Shown one piece after another: positions 6,893 to 9,453 of a stretch of DNA of 9,453 nt (position 1 is the first letter of the stretch; the number at the start of each line of letters is the position of its first letter). This DNA is from Planctomycetota bacterium (lineage in GTDB: Bacteria > Planctomycetota > Planctomycetia > Planctomycetales > Planctomycetaceae), in NCBI GenBank assembly GCA_024278285.1, contig JAJRTM010000823.1:1-9453 (forward strand). Direction: 5' to 3'. The notes below the pieces were generated by a model, which saw only the letters and a program-made list of their open reading frames with translations, did no database searches and was not told the DNA's origin. The position numbers and the translations under genes are program-made.

Positions 6893-7933
6893 TCATCGTT
6901 CATATATTGGTAAAAAACGATAATTCAAGGCCAACGCGAGCATCGACATCGACGTTCCGTACGCGACCCCCATGTTGCTGTTGAAACTGCCGTCGTCGTT
7001 TTGTTGTTCTTTTAAGAGTCTGATTGTTCGCAGATTCCATTTCTGCCACGCACTGAAATCTCCCTGGAACAATGCCTGTGCGGTGTAGTACCTGTTATAA
7101 TACGGGTAATGATTCTGCTGTTCCAGTCCCGTCGTTACCTGCGAGGCGACTGCTTTGTATTCTTCCAGATTTTTTCTACGACCAATCGCATAAACCAACA
7201 TCGCAATCGCTTGCAAATTCTTGGAACCGCCGCCGACTCCTGAATAGCCGACACCGCCTCGCTTGTTGGTCATTTTGCGAAAGTATTCGAGCGCTTTATC
7301 AATCGAATCGTTCGGGATTTTCACCCCTGCATTGCGGGCAGCCAGCAGCCCCATTAAAACCGCACCAGCGACTGAAGTGTCTGCATCGGTCGAAGTGGGC
7401 GAGTATCGCCAGGCGTTCCATTGATTGCTTTTTTGGGAAGTAATCGCAGCCCGCACCGCCAGTTCAAGCGATTCTGCAATCGTGCGTCGTCCCGAAGAAT
7501 TCGAATCTCCTTGCCAAACCGTGTCGTCATCCAGAACGCCATAAACTTCCGACATCCCCAGCATCGCAAAGCCGTGGTGATACATACTGTTGCCGAAGTA
7601 GCCGGTACTTTCGTTTTGACCGCGAATCATACTGCGAACCGCCTTGCGAATGTTCCCGCTATATTTCCCAAAATTCGGATCTTCCCCGCTGGCCAGAAAC
7701 GCCATCACCGCCATGCCAGTCACCCCCGGCCCCTGCTGACCGCCAGACCAATTCCCTTTTTCCGTCTGATTCTTCACCAGCCACTGCAATCCACGATCAT
7801 AAATCGCATTCACATCAGGAGGCACCGCCGTCCCAACACGAAGCTCGGTATCCTGAGCATGCAACGAATACAAAGGCGTGAAAACAATCGCAAATAGCAG
7901 GATCAAGCTACCAAAAATATTTTCTCTGATCAT
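6893..7933 (-). CDS. secreted prenyltransferase/squalene-oxidase-repeat (alpha-alpha toroid) protein
   Basis: 346 residues. A signal peptide spans 1-26 (cut after LHA). The mature part has repeated helical-hairpin motifs of the terpene-cyclase/protein-prenyltransferase toroid fold: GLQWLVKNQTEKGNWSG at 48-64, GYFGNSMYHHGFAMLGM at 111-127, AWRYSP...DADTSVAGAVLMGLL near 174-197, GGVGYSG...QAIAMLVYAIG at 226-251, and KEQQNDDGSF...YGTSMSMLALAL at 308-336. The position where squalene-hopene cyclase carries D-x-D-D reads DADT (183-186), so the catalytic acid triad is incomplete. There is no Cys at all, so the zinc site of protein prenyltransferases is absent. Cyclase or prenyltransferase activity is therefore unlikely; a binding or structural role outside the cytoplasm is more plausible. 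The ATG at 7933 gives a clean signal peptide; only A-rich AAGAAA precedes it. The thioredoxin-fusion gene lies next downstream with a repeat element between. Confidence 0.9.
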   Translation of the reverse strand: MIRENIFGSLILLFAIVFTPLYSLHAQDTELRVGTAVPPDVNAIYDRGLQWLVKNQTEKGNWSGGQQGPGVTGMAVMAFLASGEDPNFGKYSGNIRKAVRSMIRGQNESTGYFGNSMYHHGFAMLGMSEVYGVLDDDTVWQGDSNSSGRRTIAESLELAVRAAITSQKSNQWNAWRYSPTSTDADTSVAGAVLMGLLAARNAGVKIPNDSIDKALEYFRKMTNKRGGVGYSGVGGGSKNLQAIAMLVYAIGRRKNLEEYKAVASQVTTGLEQQNHYPYYNRYYTAQALFQGDFSAWQKWNLRTIRLLKEQQNDDGSFNSNMGVAYGTSMSMLALALNYRFLPIYER

Positions 7934-7967
7934 AACAGATTTCTTATTATGTAATTATTGATAGCCC

Positions 7968-8034
7968 GTAGGGTGCGTCGTGACGCACATACAAGAAGGT
8001 AAGATTCCAACTGGTGCGTTACAACGCACCCTAC
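7968..8034. repeat. GTAG-headed REP doublet (REPIN/BIME-like)
   Basis: Two inverse copies at 7968-7988 and 8014-8034 match at 19 of 21 positions, separated by 25 bp. Each begins with GTAG at its outer end, followed by a small hairpin: GTGCGTC-GT-GACGCAC in the left copy, and GTGCGTT-GT-AACGCAC in the right copy read on the minus strand. The two differences are the paired C:G versus T:A at the top of the stem, so pairing is preserved. A GTAG head plus palindrome is the known form of REP sequences mobilised by RAYT (TnpA-REP, Y1 HUH) transposases. It fills the 103-bp gap between two genes and ends 2 bp from the stop codon of the gene at 8037, where it may also act on transcript ends. Confidence 0.8.
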
Positions 8035-8036
8035 CT

Positions 8037-9035
8037 CTACATCTTATTAAAATATTCGTCGAAATCGATTTCCAGCAGCTTATTGTTTGTCTCAAATAAA
8101 TCAGAGGAGAAAAATGTTGGAGCTATCTTGCTGTTTACATCACTCCATTTGAATTTTATCACTTTTGCATCATGCTCGTTATTTGACCTCAATGAATAGG
8201 ATACATAATGCGTGGGGACAATTGCACCATTATTTTCTTTTGTTGTCGTTTGCCATGCCATTTTAACAACCCATTTATCAACCTCAGTGAGATGATGCCA
8301 GATGACGAATTTCTCAAAATGATAAGGTTTTTCCGCAGATGTCTTCAATACAATTTGAAATCTGTCATGATTTGAGTTTGTTATTTTATTCGATTCAACA
8401 AAATGAAATAGATATGAATCATCAACCTTTTCGCTATTGGTAAATTTGCGTGATAAAAACATCGATTTTGTGAAACTGGCAAGCCGCTCTGCGTGCATGA
8501 ACTGGTGAGAAGAATATATGATGGTGAACAGCGGGAATTCCTCGCAGTATTTCGTCTCTGGGTGCCAATTCAGATTTTTACGATGAATCTTCCAACTATT
8601 GGGACGACTCCCGACGATCTTTTCCCAGTACAGGCATTCTTTGTCGTTTCTAATAAAAACCGACTGCGACTGATGGGCATCGATACTGTGCACCCAAAAT
8701 GGAGTCGTAGAGTGTTTATCAAAGATGATTTTCGATCTGATAAGCGGCTGGCGACTTTTTCTCATTTTTCCATCAACATACATTCTTTGTGAAATGGAAA
8801 CAGCTCCACTTTTCAATGTTCTGTTGGGAGAAAATACCTCTTTGAATATTTCCTCTTGCAATTTTGCTGAAACCTCTTTCTTTTGAGTAAAAGAAGGGCG
8901 GTTCGTATTGATAAGTGATGTTACTTCAACGGGAAGCGCATCCTTGAAGACAAAAGGAGACTCTTCATTTGCAGCGTCGCAAATACCGCCAAAGATAAGG
9001 CAGATAACCAGTGTATGTAAACCTTTGAGGATCAA
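8037..9035 (-). CDS. secreted protein of unknown function, AT-rich gene
   Basis: 332 residues. A signal peptide spans about 1-21 (MILKGLHTLVICLIFGGICDA). The mature protein is rich in Lys, Phe, Trp and His, has two Cys (134 and 164) that could form a disulfide, and appears mostly beta-stranded (for example WVVKMAWQTTT and IVPTHYVSYSL). I recognise no domain or catalytic motif. Rows of 60 bases that I counted in this gene are 28-43% G+C, against 50-60% in rows counted in the neighbouring toroid and thioredoxin genes, so it may have a different history. The start is TTG: AAAGAG lies seven bases upstream, a stop lies nine codons upstream, and the next Met is residue 85, which would lose the signal peptide. 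The REP doublet begins 2 bp after its stop. Its place between the Gly-rich protein and the toroid protein says nothing definite about its role. Confidence 0.8.
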   Translation of the reverse strand: MILKGLHTLVICLIFGGICDAANEESPFVFKDALPVEVTSLINTNRPSFTQKKEVSAKLQEEIFKEVFSPNRTLKSGAVSISQRMYVDGKMRKSRQPLIRSKIIFDKHSTTPFWVHSIDAHQSQSVFIRNDKECLYWEKIVGSRPNSWKIHRKNLNWHPETKYCEEFPLFTIIYSSHQFMHAERLASFTKSMFLSRKFTNSEKVDDSYLFHFVESNKITNSNHDRFQIVLKTSAEKPYHFEKFVIWHHLTEVDKWVVKMAWQTTTKENNGAIVPTHYVSYSLRSNNEHDAKVIKFKWSDVNSKIAPTFFSSDLFETNNKLLEIDFDEYFNKM

Positions 9036-9038
9036 TGA

Positions 9039-9080
9039 ATTACTCTTTCGTAATCTGACTTAACACACTTTTTATGTCAG
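9039..9080 (-). promoter_or_regulatory. two abutting hairpins in the leader of the TTG-start gene
   Basis: ATTAC/GTAAT (9039-9043 and 9050-9054) encloses the AAAGAG ribosome binding site (minus strand, 9048-9043) in and next to its 6-base loop. Directly adjoining it, CTGAC/GTCAG (9055-9059 and 9076-9080) forms a second stem. Both stems are only 5 bp, so this is suggestive only. Confidence 0.25.
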
Positions 9081-9105
9081 GCTTTCCAGCTTGATCTACG
9101 TTTAA

Positions 9106-9453
9106 TTATTTCCGTTGATCCAAGGCGTTGAAGAACTGGTCGAGGCCGTCGCGGAATTCTTCGGGGAGTTTTTCTGCTGCTGTTCCGCTGGCTTGTTCGA
9201 CAGATCGTTTTTCGATGTGGGCATTGGGGTCGCTGCCGGGACCGTGCAGCGCGAGGGCTGCCTGATCGGTGTCGCCTCCGCCACCGCCGCCTGGTGAGGA
9301 ACCGCCACCACCGCCGCCGTTTGGATTGCATCTTTTTGATTGCAGTAACAACTCGATTGCTTCGGTTTCTGCTGCGATGGCAGCCGGTCCGGTGCTTGGA
9401 CGATCCAGAATGTCAGCCGCATCCTGCATCGCGTCTTTTGCCAGCGAAATGAA
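9106..9453 (-). CDS. C-terminal part of a Gly-rich tailed protein (5' end outside window)
   Basis: The frame is open from the window edge to TAA at 9108-9106, giving 115 residues. It begins with helical, Ala-rich sequence (AKDAMQDAADILDRPSTGP, then a segment ending in LLLQSKR), then a low-complexity linker with two six-Gly runs separated by SSP, and ends in another helical stretch, PEEFRDGLDQFFNALDQRK. An internal ATG at 9429 exists, but upstream codons remain open and read as the same kind of helix, so this is very probably the tail of a longer protein. The look, from memory, is that of large envelope-associated planctomycete proteins encoded near toroid proteins and thioredoxins; I cannot name a family. 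Frames in other registers over this Gly-rich stretch are artefacts of its GC-rich triplets. Confidence 0.75.
   Translation of the reverse strand, partial: FISLAKDAMQDAADILDRPSTGPAAIAAETEAIELLLQSKRCNPNGGGGGGSSPGGGGGGDTDQAALALHGPGSDPNAHIEKRSVEQASGTAAEKLPEEFRDGLDQFFNALDQRK

Noticed and set aside
6893..7933. Squalene-hopene cyclase
   Set aside because: The protein is about half the usual length, has a signal peptide, and reads DADT where the cyclase needs D-x-D-D.
7952..9110. TAATTATT at 7952-7959 and 9103-9110 as a target duplication around the AT-rich gene
   Set aside because: Eight AT-only bases are expected by chance in this region, and the second copy overlaps the stop codon of the neighbouring gene.
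9077..9331. Arg-rich minus-strand frame over the Gly-rich region
   Set aside because: Arg-rich composition is the frame-shifted reading of GGC/GGT codons that encode the Gly runs.

Overview
The window looks like a chromosomal segment of a planctomycete (Planctomycetia, perhaps a Gimesia- or Rubinisphaera-like genus). The support is indirect: an S1 sulfatase with a signal peptide, a very long secreted protein of repeated small beta modules ending in a TlpA-type thioredoxin, a secreted squalene-cyclase-like toroid, a Gly-rich protein tail, and intergenic spacers full of ATCCGTG-type and GTAG-headed repeats. No rRNA, tRNA, CRISPR array or transposase gene was seen.

Every convincing gene lies on the minus strand, so transcription runs from high to low coordinates. 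In that order: the C-terminal end of a protein with two poly-Gly runs (9453-9106, enters from outside the window); an AT-rich secreted protein of unknown family (9035-8037); a 67-bp REP-doublet (8034-7968); a secreted prenyltransferase/squalene-oxidase-repeat protein (7933-6893); a 109-bp inverted-repeat element (6852-6744); an 1156-residue secreted beta-module/thioredoxin fusion (6588-3118); a 657-bp spacer holding a 544-bp insertion-like segment; a sulfatase (2460-1024); and a divergent MnmE/TrmE-family GTPase that runs out of the window (979-1).

Four or five of the proteins carry export signals or are probably exported, so most of the window serves the cell envelope. The toroid protein and the thioredoxin fusion may belong together, and the sulfatase and GTPase may share a transcript (44-bp gap), but neither pair forms a pathway I can name. 

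The most interesting DNA is between the genes. All three spacers longer than 100 bp contain an inverted pair of repeats, each from a different family. In the spacer upstream of the sulfatase, a perfect 16-bp direct repeat that includes the sulfatase GTG start codon flanks a 544-bp segment with imperfect inverted repeats near its ends. It reads like an insertion that separated the sulfatase from its original ribosome binding site. The REP-doublet has two copies that differ by a base-pair-preserving double change, which suggests the hairpin itself is maintained.
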